64,000 nucleotides of DNA, from NCBI GenBank assembly GCA_030737835.1, contig JAUJYN010000017.1, forward strand, positions 2,232,001 to 2,296,000, read 5' to 3'. This stretch comes from Acorus gramineus. Taxonomy: Eukaryota; Streptophyta; Magnoliopsida; Acorales; Acoraceae. Positions within the stretch are counted from its first letter, which is position 1. Each line of letters starts with the position of its first letter. The notes under the pieces are model-generated. The model saw nothing but the letters and a program-made list of their open reading frames with translations, did not search any database and had not been told where the DNA came from. A program made the position numbers and the translations under genes. Shown one piece after another: positions 35,560 through 46,397 of this stretch.

Positions 35560-36640
35560 GAATCATCGCGTTGAAAAGCGTCAGTCCATGAAGATTCCTC
35601 AGTGGACGTGGGAGTGGGTTAACAGGGATTGTTGCGGACTCGCTAATGTCACGTTCGGGTCACGACGCCGTCTAGGTGATCATTGACCGACTGACTAAGT
35701 CCGCGCTTCCCTCCCTAATCCGACTGATTGAGTCTCTGGACGCTTTGACGTGGGTTTTCACCTTCGCGATTGTTCGTCTTCATGGCACTCCAGTCGGCGC
35801 TATTTTCGGTTGAGATGCAAGGGTTACTTTGAGGCTTTGGCGCGAGCCTCAATCTAAGTTGAGTGTTTCACCGCCGACGAATGGCAAAGCAGGAGGACGA
35901 TTCAGACCTTGGAGGACATGCTAAGTGCCCGCATGCTCCATGATGAGGGCAGTTGGGTGAGGAACCACCCATTTGTTGGGGTATGCCCGCAAAACGACTG
36001 CCATTCGAGCATCCAGATGGATCTGTGAAAGGCACTCTACAGGGGCAGTTTTATACCTCCCTTGTGTTGGGACGGCTGAGGAGTGCCAGTTGGAGGGGTC
36101 ATAAGTTAGTTATTTGACCTTGCGGTGGCCAGGTTGGTTCGTGTGTGCATCTGCACCTCCCAGAACTGACAGAAGGGCTACGCAGGTTATTGTCACCAGG
36201 GGCTTACCTTTGGGTTTGACGACCATGTTTTCGTGAAGGTGTCCCAGTTTAAGGGCATCATATGTTTCGACGTTCGGGGCAAGCTGAGTTGGCTCTTTGA
36301 TGTGACTGTTTCTCGTCATTGAGTGGATTGTGGAGGTGGCTTGTCATGTAGCCTTTCCCCCCACAGCTGACTCATGCCACAACGTTGTCCTTGTCCCATG
36401 GCTGAGGCGTTATGTCCACGATCCTGCTCATGTCATTCTGTTCGACCACCTCATCCTCGAGTTGGATTTGTCGTTCGTAGAGCAGTGGATCGAGGTCAGA
36501 GACCAGCATGAGAAGAGGCTCCACACTAAGACCGTTCCCTTGATTGCAGTGTGTCGGTAGCGCCAGTCTAGTGCATAGACCACTTGGGAACAAAAGGTCT
36601 ACGCATGATACTTGCTATATTCGGTCTTCCCTTTGGGTTT
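35560..36640 (+). pseudogene. Integrase remnants of non-autonomous element
   Basis: Core-like pieces come first (near 35590-35800, resembling IPQWKWE and VRLHGTPV with frame breaks). Further downstream is a clear C-terminal piece in the open frame at 36330-36560: LRRYVHDPAHVI, then LDLSFVEQW and TKTVPLIAV. This is the region ahead of the chromodomain end in Tekay/Del integrases. No complete catalytic triad is present. Confidence 0.75.
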
Positions 36641-36666
36641 CCTTAAATTTCGATGACTAAATTTCC

Positions 36667-36681
36667 TAAGGGGGGAAGAAT
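36667..36681 (+). other. Polypurine tract
   Basis: ctaaggggggaagaa directly before the 3' LTR start at 36682. Confidence 0.88.
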
Positions 36682-37233
36682 GTTATGCCTGTGTCATTTG
36701 GAGCCTTATTTTTTTCGATCGGAGTCGCTAAAATTTTAGCTTTTAGCCACCTGCAGGAGTCGGAGCGCTCTGATTGAAAATTTGGCTACATAATTTTTCT
36801 CCTAGAAGTTATGTATTTCTGAATTGGTATTTGGATTTAATTTTGTTAAAATCCAAGATGAAGAGGTTTAAATATGATTTTATTATGAGATGCTCAGTTT
36901 TGAGTTAGCTTTCGTACAAAAGTGGAATTAGATCAACTGGATTCATGTAGTAAAAGTTATGGGTATTTTTCCAAGTATACCCCGGGGATGAAAAATTCTG
37001 GCAGCAGCCCTGTTCAATGTTTAGCTCACATTTCGGAATAGCTGGAGGGATTATTTGATCTTGGCATAAACATGAAAGTTGTAGATAATCTTCTTGGATT
37101 TCTAGTGGACTTTGAATTGTGCAATTCGGAGCTATATTGAGGAAGTTATGGCTGTTCTAGTGAAGCATGTACAGAATTTCTAGTCAAGGACGAATTGGTC
37201 ATTTGTATCCCTCTTTTGGATATTTATTTGCCC

Positions 37234-37236
<3 letters not shown>

Positions 37237-37286
<50 letters not shown>
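37237..37286 (+). repeat. (CT)n microsatellite in LTR leader
   Basis: About 50 bp of almost pure CT. A shorter pyrimidine-rich tract is present at the same place in most LTR copies. Confidence 0.9.
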
Positions 37287-37290
<4 letters not shown>

Positions 37291-37739
37291 CCACTCCCCA
37301 CGTGGGATTTTTGGCTCTCTCTTCTCTCTTTTCACCCCCCCCAAGTGTTTGTGTTAATGTCACAAAGAGAAGAGAAGGAGAAGGTGAAGGAGGAAGAACA
37401 AGTTTGTGTAAGTGTTGTTAATTGTTGTTGATCCTCCTCTCTCTAGCTCCCTTTTCATGAACTTCCCCCCCCCTGATTTGCAGCCAAAGGAGGCTGAGGG
37501 AGGGCTGAGGAGGTGGTGGTAGTGGTGGTGGTGGTTGAGGTGGTCGCGGGTGCATCGAGGGCCCCCGAATCTCCCCCTTTCATTTCCCCTCCCAAGGTGA
37601 GCTCTTCCCCTTCTTTTCTTGGTTTTTCATGGCTTAAGGGGTTGTTGGGAGGTCATGCATGCTAGATGATTGGTTTAGGGTGAGTGAGAAGTGTGGAGGA
37701 GGGGTTAAAAGGGGTTAAAAGAGGGTTGAGGAGTGCTGG

Positions 37740-37965
37740 GCGGGCGCAGGGGGCTGTCTGCGCGCGTGCGCGCGTGCAGAGGGGAGCTGGAAGGCGCAGG
37801 CGGGCGCGCAGACGCGCACGGGTGCGCGCGGGCGCTGGCGCGAACGGGGGTACGCGTGGGGCGTGCACGCGGGGCAGCCTAGGGGCTCGGGTAGGTGCTG
37901 GGGCACTCGGGCATGCGTGCGTACGCGCGTGCTCGCTTGCGTGCGAGCCCGTATGCGTGCATGTC
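37740..37965. repeat. GC-rich block of A LTR (short version)
   Basis: Only about 225 bp here, against up to about 1 kb in the LTR at 55624. This shows strong length variation of the block. Confidence 0.75.
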
Positions 37966-38044
37966 TAAGTCTTTGGTAATTCTAGTGATTTCTAAGTGTT
38001 AAATTGTGATGTTACTCACCAAATTTGATGCCCCTACCTTGCAG

Positions 38045-38083
38045 ATCTCGTCGGATGGGATGCGCGAGGTCCCGGGTTGTATG
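38045..38083 (+). other. Conserved LTR mini-exon candidate
   Basis: 39 nt between CCTTGCAG and GTGAGT, in the intact A LTR. Confidence 0.5.
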
Positions 38084-41000
38084 GTGAGTGGTTCGATCCA
38101 ATCCCCCCCCCCCCTCTCGGGATGCGCTCGACGCACGTAGACGCGCGTCGCGCATCGATGGGGCCCCCTAGGTATACTACTTGTGTAGATAAGTAGTATG
38201 GCCATGCTTAAGCTATAATATGTAGATATCTTGCATGCTAGGCTTATATACATGTATTGTATTCATGTATGAATGATTGTGTTGCATGAGCCCCTCTAGT
38301 ATGGGCATGTATGTTGTAAATGTGTATGGATGTATAGAATATGGCATGTCTTAGATAGTATTGTAATACTACTCCCACCATATTAATGGGAATATACAGT
38401 ATGATTAAGACTGGGTTAATAACGGGCACCTGCCTAATATTCCCTTGCGATAAGACTCGAGGGCGTGGTGTAGCTGTTGCGCCCATGCTAATGGGGCAAA
38501 GCTATGACCAGCTTCATGAGATGATGATCTCTCTCGCCCTCTCCCTCTGAACGAACTGAGTAAGTAGATGCGATTTCCTACTCGACTCAGGTTCGTTTGG
38601 AATATTGGCATGCACCTGTTAGTGCGCGAGATCGCGCTTGACCCTTTCTTTTAAGTTGGTGATATCCAACGCATGCTTAAGTTAGGCCTTGTGATTAATG
38701 ACCATGTATGCATGTTGTATGATTTATTATGATGTAAATCCATGTTAGGGAGTGTCTCTATAATTATTAGATGATTGTGCATATGGTTCATGCACATAGC
38801 TGGATATATTTATATGCGCATGTTAAAAACTGATAGGCCTATCTGAAATAGGCGTGGGTATGACCCGCTGTCAGGTTGTACCTTATTAGTTAGAGCGCTA
38901 GCGATGTAATCACCCCGCGTATCCGAGCGATGCACTCATTTGGAATTCAGGAGGATTCATTAGCTTATGGGATTATTTCTATGTGAGAGCAGAGGCAACC
39001 CCTTTGTGTCTGAGCGACGCAACGGTGTGGGAGTACAGTAGTATTTGATATATCGATAAGTGATTATCGAGAGCAGTTGTTTTTCCATTGGGTTCGCTTT
39101 GCGAACATGGAATGTTTACTCCCAATGTCATCAATGATGAAGAGGCCCGGGTTGTAGCTGTCTTGACAGAGGGCTCCCATCCGTAGGTACCACCGATGCG
39201 TTCGGGAGCGTACTGATCATGGGAGTGTACCAGGTAGAGGCTACCCGGGAGAGGGCTAACGAATGATATTACGAGCGTGGAATTGTTCTCCCCTTCGTTG
39301 GATCCGATGTCGGAACTCCCTGGCGTTAAAGCTATGCTGACAGAGGGCTCCCATCTGTAGGTACCACCGATGCGTTCGGAAGGTATTGATCGTGGGAGTA
39401 TACCAGGTAGAGGCTACGCGGGGGAAAGGGCTACCAGTGGACCAAGGGTGTAGAACAGTCTAAGTCTCTTCCAAAAGTCCCAAGAGTCTCCCTCCGGGAG
39501 TGAGGGTGAGGATGAGGTGAAGACACGTCGCCTCGTGACCCATTCGTTGTTCGTCCGTTCCCATAGTTGTTGGGTCCGGTCTCGTATCGATGTTCAAAGA
39601 CATCGTTGGGTAGTTACCTCGATGTAGATGATCCAGTAGTGTTGCGTAGACCAGTAATCTCGGGTCTCCTCGACCAACAGTATGGTCTCTCCCCAAAAGT
39701 CCCAAGAGTCTCCCTCCGGGAGTGAGGGTGAGGTTGGTCGCGCTGCCGCGTGACCCTGTTATCCATGGGTTTCCACCCATGTTTACCTTGAAAGGGAATT
39801 GTTTATGTATTGAACTGTTGTATGGTGATTGGTTTCCAACCACTCACTGAGCTTGTAGCTCACCCCTCGCATACTGTTTCTTTACAGGAGCAGTGTTGGG
39901 AGTGGAGCTGGAGCTTTCCTGTGGCGTGGTCTTATGGGCGTGGAGCGTTCTTCCGGCGGGTGGTGAGTGCGAGGCTGTCAGCAGTCCTAGAGTCATTGTA
40001 TGTATTGTAAATCGTGCATGTGGCACAGGTTGTATTTTCTTTGGTCTAGACTTGGCTCTCACAGGACAGTGATTGTATATTCGAGTCTGTAATAATATTT
40101 TGGTTTACAGACATTGTTTATATATTATGCTTCCGCTTTTCAGTCAGTTATCATTATCCTTGCTTTGCCACCTTGTGTGTTGTTGTTGGAGTCTTTATTG
40201 ACCTCAGGTATTGATAGCTAATATTTTATTATTGCCACGTCTCGGGGACGGCCGCCCTGGGGCGTGACAATGCGAGGGGTGAGCTACAAGCTCAGTGAAT
40301 GGCACAATCTATGCAACACAACTCATATTAACCTTTAAAATAATTAAAGTTCCTAAACGGGAGTAACTATACAAGCTAGTGGGTCGTACCATCGCCGACC
40401 CACCCCACCCTCACCTCACCCTTTAGAGGTGACATAAGCCTTTTGGGACAGATTAGATTGCTCCACCCTTGGTCCACCGGTAGCCCTTTCCCCGGGTAGC
40501 CTCTACCTGGTATACTCCCATGGTCGGTACATTCCCGAATGCATCGGTAGTACCTACCGATGGGAGCCCTCTGTTAGGACAGCTTTTCCCAACCCGGTTA
40601 GTTCCTACTCGGATCCAACGAAGGGGAGAAAACAACCTACTCTCATGGATACGATCCTCTTGGATCCGTCGACAACGATTACTAACACTACTAAGGTAAT
40701 GAATTCTCAAGAATTTCTCCAGGGCGCATAACTAAGATGCGGGGAAACATATATTATAATACAAGCGTTATAATATTTGCTAAGGCATGCTTATACTAAC
40801 ATTATCTCATTTTGATTTAATTAAATTAAACTAAATGGGAAACATGCATAGATCAAGGCTTTTCAAGCATGGGACATGGTGTCTAGGCATGTATGGGCCT
40901 CTATACATGATACATGGATGTATATCCCTAGCATACAATGTCTAACATGGCATGGTTACATCATAGCAAAACATGCGTTAACATAGGTTTTCATTCACAC

Positions 41001-41092
41001 AAGTTAATATGCAGTTATGGTGCCCCAGGGGAGGGCAATGCACGCCTACGTGCATCGAACGCCTCCCTACTGGGTTGGATTGACCCACTCAC

Positions 41093-41128
41093 CGCAACCC
41101 GGGTCGTTGCGTGACCGTTCACCAAGAT
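41093..41128 (-). other. Conserved LTR mini-exon candidate
   Basis: 36 nt between TTGCAG and GTGAGT on the minus strand. Confidence 0.5.
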
Positions 41129-42005
41129 CTGCAAGACATGGGCATTCAATATGGTGAGTAAACTACACAAATATACATGAAATTTACTAGAAATGCCTAA
41201 AACTCGGAAAAGCACGCATGCGAGTACGCACATACGCACGCAAGTTCGGGTGCCCCGACACCTACCCGAACCCTCGGCCAGCCACACGCATGGCCCCCCG
41301 CACGTGTACGCATGCACGTACGTGCCCCAGCACCCTTGGCGCACTACCGCGCGCCTACTCGCGCTCACAGACGCCCTGCCGCGTGCGCGCGCACGCTCGC
41401 ACGTGCCCGCTGGCACCGCGCTTCCAGCCCGCGCGCCCTCTCGCGTACTGCGCGCCCGCGCAGCACCCCGCGCGCACGCTCGCGCGCCCGCCAGCGCGCC
41501 CGACTGCGCGCGCCAGCGCCCCTCTGCGCGCGCAGACGCGCGCGCCCAACCTCCCCCCACCCCCTCCTCAGCCCTCCCACACCCCCTACCACATATGCAT
41601 AGCATGCTTGAACACTTCAAAGCCCTAACAATCATCTAAAACAAGGCTAAGGGAGGAGGAGAACTTACCAAAAGGAGAGGAAGAAAAAGGGGGGTACTCG
41701 GGTGCCCTTTGCGCACCAAACCACCTCTACCGCCACCACCAACACCACCACCTTCTCAGCCACTCTCCAAGCCTTTGATGGCTGAAATCAGGGGTGGGGA
41801 GGGAAGGCATGAGAGGGAGTTAGAGAGAAGGGAAACAAGAACAAACAACACACAAAGTTTGCACACACACATACCTTCTCTTCTCCTTTCTAGGTCTTTC
41901 TTCTTCTTCTTCTTTTACTACCTCTATTTAGAACAAACAAGGAAGAGGGAGTGAAGGAGAGAGTGAGAGGGAGAGGGAGTTAGAAGGGGACGCCCACCAC
42001 TAGTA

Positions 42006-42029
42006 ACACACACACACACACACACACAC
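42006..42029. repeat. (CA)n microsatellite
   Basis: About 12 perfect dinucleotide units in the U3/leader of the B LTR. Confidence 0.85.
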
Positions 42030-42441
42030 TCACATTTATGAGAAAAAGTGAGTTGGTGAGGCTTGACTTTGAGTCAACCCAACCAAACAAAAAAACAAAA
42101 GCCCTTGACCTAGTCAATGGTCAACTTTGACTTGGTCCAAGTCTTCTTGACTTGGTCAAAGTCACCCTTTGACAATCCAAAATCGGTCAAAACCCGGATA
42201 CGATTTGAAACTGCAAAATTTTCTAAGACGTTACCGGAATTCGATGAAATTTTTATGAGTGGCTCAAAATGGCACCAGGACTCATAATATGCAGATAGAT
42301 TTTCAATCGGAGTTCTCGAGCTCATGCAGATAGCTAAAAGTCTAAAATTTTAGCGGTTCCGATCGAAAAAAGAAAAATTAGAAAACTGCCAGAAATGACC
42401 CAAAGGTGACCAAAAGGGTAAAAAGTGACACATATATAACA

Positions 42442-42878
42442 ATTGGACTACTTGAGGCATGTGATTCATTGCGGGACGCAGTACTCGTATCAGTGAGTGG
42501 ATCTAACTTGGCATTCTGATAGTATAGTTCCATGCTAAGTCATATTTGTGGTATCTTTGATCTTAATCCAATATGCATGACTATGGTGGCATCCATAAAT
42601 GATTATAATCGAAGTTCATGTTTATCTTGCTATATATAGTTAACTTGGAATATGTAGTTAAACGGAGGATTTAATATTATCATCCTGAATGCTTGCTCAT
42701 GATCTATTATTGTTAGTGCTTACATTTTGTATTCTGGTATAAGCATGATTTATAGATCTTCACTTGATGGTCTGGTTTAAGACATTGCTAGGGATGGGGG
42801 TCTGATCGTATGGGTCGATCCCATTGTCTGTTGTGGGTTATTTCATAAGGCCTCGACTGATGTGTGTCGAGCCTGTTT
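42442..42878. other. Unassigned sequence between two LTRs
   Basis: 437 bp of AT-rich sequence that does not match the other LTRs by eye. A weak echo of the mini-exon donor context (tatcagtgagtggatct near 42492) suggests a very divergent LTR. No coding region is seen. Confidence 0.3.
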
Positions 42879-44589
42879 TGTCACGCCCCAGGGCGGCCAT
42901 CCCCGAGACGTGGCAATGTATAAAGTATCAGCTATCAAGTACAAGCAGTTAACAATGACTCCAACAAATAACACACAAGCTGGCAAAGCAATGATAATTG
43001 ATAACTCAACTGAAAAGCGGAAGCATAAAAATATCAATAAGTCTGTAAACCAAAAATATCATTACAGACTCGAATACACAATCAATGTCCTATGAGAGCC
43101 AAGTCTAGTCCAAATAAAATACAACCTGTGCCATATGCACGATTTACAATACATAAAATAACTCTAGGACTGCTGACAGCCTTGCACTCGCCACCCGCCA
43201 GACATAACGCTCCACGCACATAAGACCACGCCATAGGGAAGCTCCAGCTCCACGCCCAACACTGCCCCTGAAAAGAAACAATATGCGAGGGGTGAGCTAC
43301 AAGCTCAGTGAGTGGCTGGAAACCAATCACCATTACAACAGTTTAATGTTAAGGCAATTTCCTTTCAAGGAAAACATGGGTGGAAACCCAATGGATAACA
43401 AGGTCATGCGGTGGCGCGACCAATCTCACCCTCACCCTCACTCCCGGAGGGAGACTCTTGGGACTCTTGGGGAGAGACCATACCGTTGGTCGAAGAGACG
43501 CAGAATTACTGGTCTACACAACACTACTGGATCATCTACATCGAGATAACTACCCAACGATGTCCTTGAACATCGATACGTAACCGGACCCAACAACTAT
43601 GGGAATGGACGAAAACGAATGGGTCACGCGGCGACGTGACTTCACCTCATCCTCACCCTCACCCCTAAGGGTGACACAGGACTGTTGGAAGAAAACCTTT
43701 TGTTCTACACCCTTTGTCATCCGGTAGCTCTCTCCCGAGTAGCCTCTACCTGGTATACTCCCATGATTAGTACATCTGCCAAACGCATCGGTAGTACCTA
43801 CAGGTGGGAGCCCTCTGTCAGGACAGCTTTAACATTGGGTAGCTTCAACGCGGATCCGAAGAAGGGGAGAATGATTCCACGCTCGCAATATCATCCGGTA
43901 TCCCTCTCCCGCCTAGCCTCTACCTGTCGGCCTTCCACGATTGGTACATCAGCCAGATGTGTACCGCGATACGCATCGATAGCACCTACAAGTGGTGGCA
44001 CCCAAACAGAACAGCTTCGACGCTGGGGTGTTTCGACGCACGACGATGTCGGGAGGAAGCACCCCACGTTCGCAAAGCGAACCCTATGGGCTACGCTCGA
44101 TAATCACATATCAATGATATCGAATACTCTTGTACTCCCACACGGGTGTGTCGCTCAGACGCAAGGAGTTACCTCTGCTCTCACGCAAAAATATGCCCAA
44201 GGCATATAACCCAACAGGCTGTTCATATACGCGCCTAGCACGGGTAGGCCTAACTTAATTACTTAGCCACCGGTTTAACAATACCGATACAACAAATGAA
44301 TTCTCCTTGAATTCCATTCAAGTGCATCACACGGATGCAGGGGCGATTACATCGCTCGCGCGCTAACTAATGAGGTACATCCCGACAACGGGTCGTACCC
44401 ACGCCTATTTCAGATAGGCCTAATTAGTTTTTAACATGTGGATATATATTACAGGAGAATTATATCTTAGTTATGTACATGAACTACATGCACGATAACA
44501 TATCAATGAATTATAGGGATACTCCCTAACATTGATAGAAAGCATAAACAATATACATATACAACATACATATCATGCATGGCTAAATA

Positions 44590-44690
44590 ATATGCATACA
44601 AGCGTGCAAGCATATAAGCATACCTCATACAAGCATACTAGCATACAAGCATACCTCATGCAAGAATATAAGCATACAAGGTATACCCTA
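44590..44690. repeat. gcatacaag-type minisatellite
   Basis: Short degenerate tandem units (catacaagcatac, cctcatacaagcata) inside the A LTR. Related short runs occur at 63616-63700 on the opposite strand. Confidence 0.7.
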
Positions 44691-45283
44691 AAATGCGTTG
44701 GATATCACCAACTTAAAAGGGAAGGGTCAAGCGCGATCTCGCGCACTAACAGGTGCATGCCAATATTTCAAACGAACCTGAGTCGAGTAGAAAACCGCAT
44801 CTACTTACTCAGTTCGTATAAAGGGAGAGGGCGAGAGAGAGCTCATCATCTCTTGAAGTTGGTCATAGCTTTGCCCCATTAGCATGGGCACAACAACTAC
44901 ACCACGCCCTTGAGTCTTATGACCAGGGAATATTAAGTATGCACCCGGTTATTAACCCAAGTCTAATCATGCTAGATATTACTAACATAGGGAGGTAGTA
45001 ATATAAATAGGGACTACCTAAGGCATGTCTATTCTATACATTCATATAAACACACATCACGCATGCCCATACATGAAGGGCGCATACAAACATAATAATT
45101 CACACATGAATATGATACATAGGCAAATATATTGTAGAAAAGAGGGTTCTATGCAATATACGACCTATCCAAGCCTAGAATGCAAATATCTAGCATATTT
45201 AGGGTGCAAAGAAGCCCCATGGATGCGCGATGCACGACTACGTGCATCGAGCGCATCCCGAAGGGTTGGATCGAACCACTCAC

Positions 45284-45319
45284 CGATACCCGGATCGCCA
45301 CGCGTCCGGTCTACGAGAT
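45284..45319 (-). other. Conserved LTR mini-exon candidate
   Basis: 36 nt between TTGCAG and GTGAGT on the minus strand. It resembles the copy at 2499-2534. Confidence 0.5.
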
Positions 45320-46134
45320 CTGCAAAACACAACCAATGATCCACAATTAAAATATGGGACCTCCTGACATACATATAAGCCTACTTCATGAATACCCTAA
45401 CTCTTGATACTTTCCACAAAATGCATAACAACTCCTTGACACACAATCGAGCAAAACTGTTAAACCTGCTGCAACCAGCCCTACTATTTGATATGCACAG
45501 CACCAAATACAGATAAAAAAATTATGAAATAAATCATACACATTTTCTGACATGTTGGTATTATAATCCCAGAAGACGTTATAACCTAATTTTGCCTCTA
45601 CAAGCCCGAAATAAATTATTTTCAGAAGTAGGTAAATTCCTGCGCGAATGTGGACAGGCCATGCAAAACAGGTTCTAACTTACAACACATATCATAATGA
45701 CCCCAAATTTCATGCATTACAACTAGACACATAGATGATCATATCACATGAAGACATTATCCCAAAAATATGCCTCCAATTACTAGTTTCACAGAGAGCT
45801 TTAGTAGATACAGATCTGTCTTACCAAAACATGGGGAGGGAAATGGGGAGCTCGACACACTCACGACCACCTCAACCACCACCACCACTACAACCACCTC
45901 ATAAGCATCTCCCCAAGCTCTTCATGGCTGAAAACAGGGGTTTAAAGGGGGCATGAGAGAGAGATAGAGAGAAGAGAAACAACAACAACAACAACACACA
46001 CACTCACCCTTTTCACTCTCTCTTGCACTCTATCTTGATCATCTCATGAACTCCCTCCTCCTCTTCTCCTTGATCTCCTTTACTCCCAACAATTAAACAC
46101 AATGAGAGGGAGAGGAGAAAAGAAAGCCTCAGAT

Positions 46135-46397
46135 TGTTATGCCTGTGTCATTTGGAGCCATTTTGGTTAAGCCTTGGTCACATCTGGGTCATTCAGGGCC
46201 TTTTAAATTTTTTGATTGGAGTCGCTAAAATTTTGGCTTTTAGCCACCTGCGGGAGTTGGAGTACTCTGATTGAAAATCTAACTACATATAAAAATTTCA
46301 TCGAATTCCGGTAACATTTTAAAAAATATGCAGTTTCGAACCGTTTCCGGGTTTTAAGAGTTCCTGGTTGGTCGAATAGTGTGAGATATTTTGGGGA
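46135..46397 (+). mobile_element. A LTR, left fragment (host of the next element)
   Basis: The first 263 bp of a plus A LTR. The sequence continues at 62252 after the inserted element, and the two halves join smoothly (agatattttgggga / gggaatgtggtgacc). Confidence 0.85.

Larger units (their letters stand above)
33970..36681 (+). mobile_element. Non-autonomous internal region with pol remnants
   Basis: About 2.7 kb from the PBS region to the polypurine tract (36667-36681). It has no gag, zinc knuckle or protease. Around 34390-34510 there is a segment also found inside two B LTRs. Around 34795-34840 there is a piece resembling A LTR sequence. RT and integrase remnants follow. It is colinear with 20327-22902 and 49968-52605, so this is a stable family architecture rather than one decayed copy. 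Confidence 0.85.
36682..40269 (+). mobile_element. 3' LTR (subfamily A)
   Basis: 3,588 bp from TGTTATGCCTGTGTC to GGGGCGTGACA, uninterrupted, so the best single reference for subfamily A here. In order: U3, a long CT microsatellite leader (37237-37286), donor AAG|GTGAGC at 37597, GC-rich block 37740-37965, mini-exon 38045-38083, exon-3 acceptor at 39886-39887, then 60 open codons to TGA at 40070. The right flank ATGCG lies inside a minus B LTR. Confidence 0.92.
40270..42441 (-). mobile_element. B LTR, right part
   Basis: It begins inside the B sequence (atgcgaggggtgagc, corresponding to 27295 of the 26884 LTR) and ends acacatatataaca. It is the host of the non-autonomous element to its left. 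Its own left part is not in the window. It contains a GTAAGT donor near 41665, a GC-rich block (41200-41570) and the mini-exon at 41093-41128. The right flank is ATTGG. Confidence 0.82.
42879..46134 (-). mobile_element. A LTR, left part
   Basis: It starts TGTCACGCCCC after the flank TGTTT. It has A-type order throughout: exon-3 region (43260-43290), a repeated gcatacaag stretch, the mini-exon at 45284-45319 and a donor near 45823. It lacks the GC-rich block almost entirely. It is cut at 46135 by a plus A LTR and its right end is not in the window. Confidence 0.82.

Noticed and set aside
37237..37286. CT microsatellite as a possible satellite array or origin
   Set aside because: A short simple repeat at the leader position that is present in most LTRs. 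Nothing suggests a replication or centromere function.
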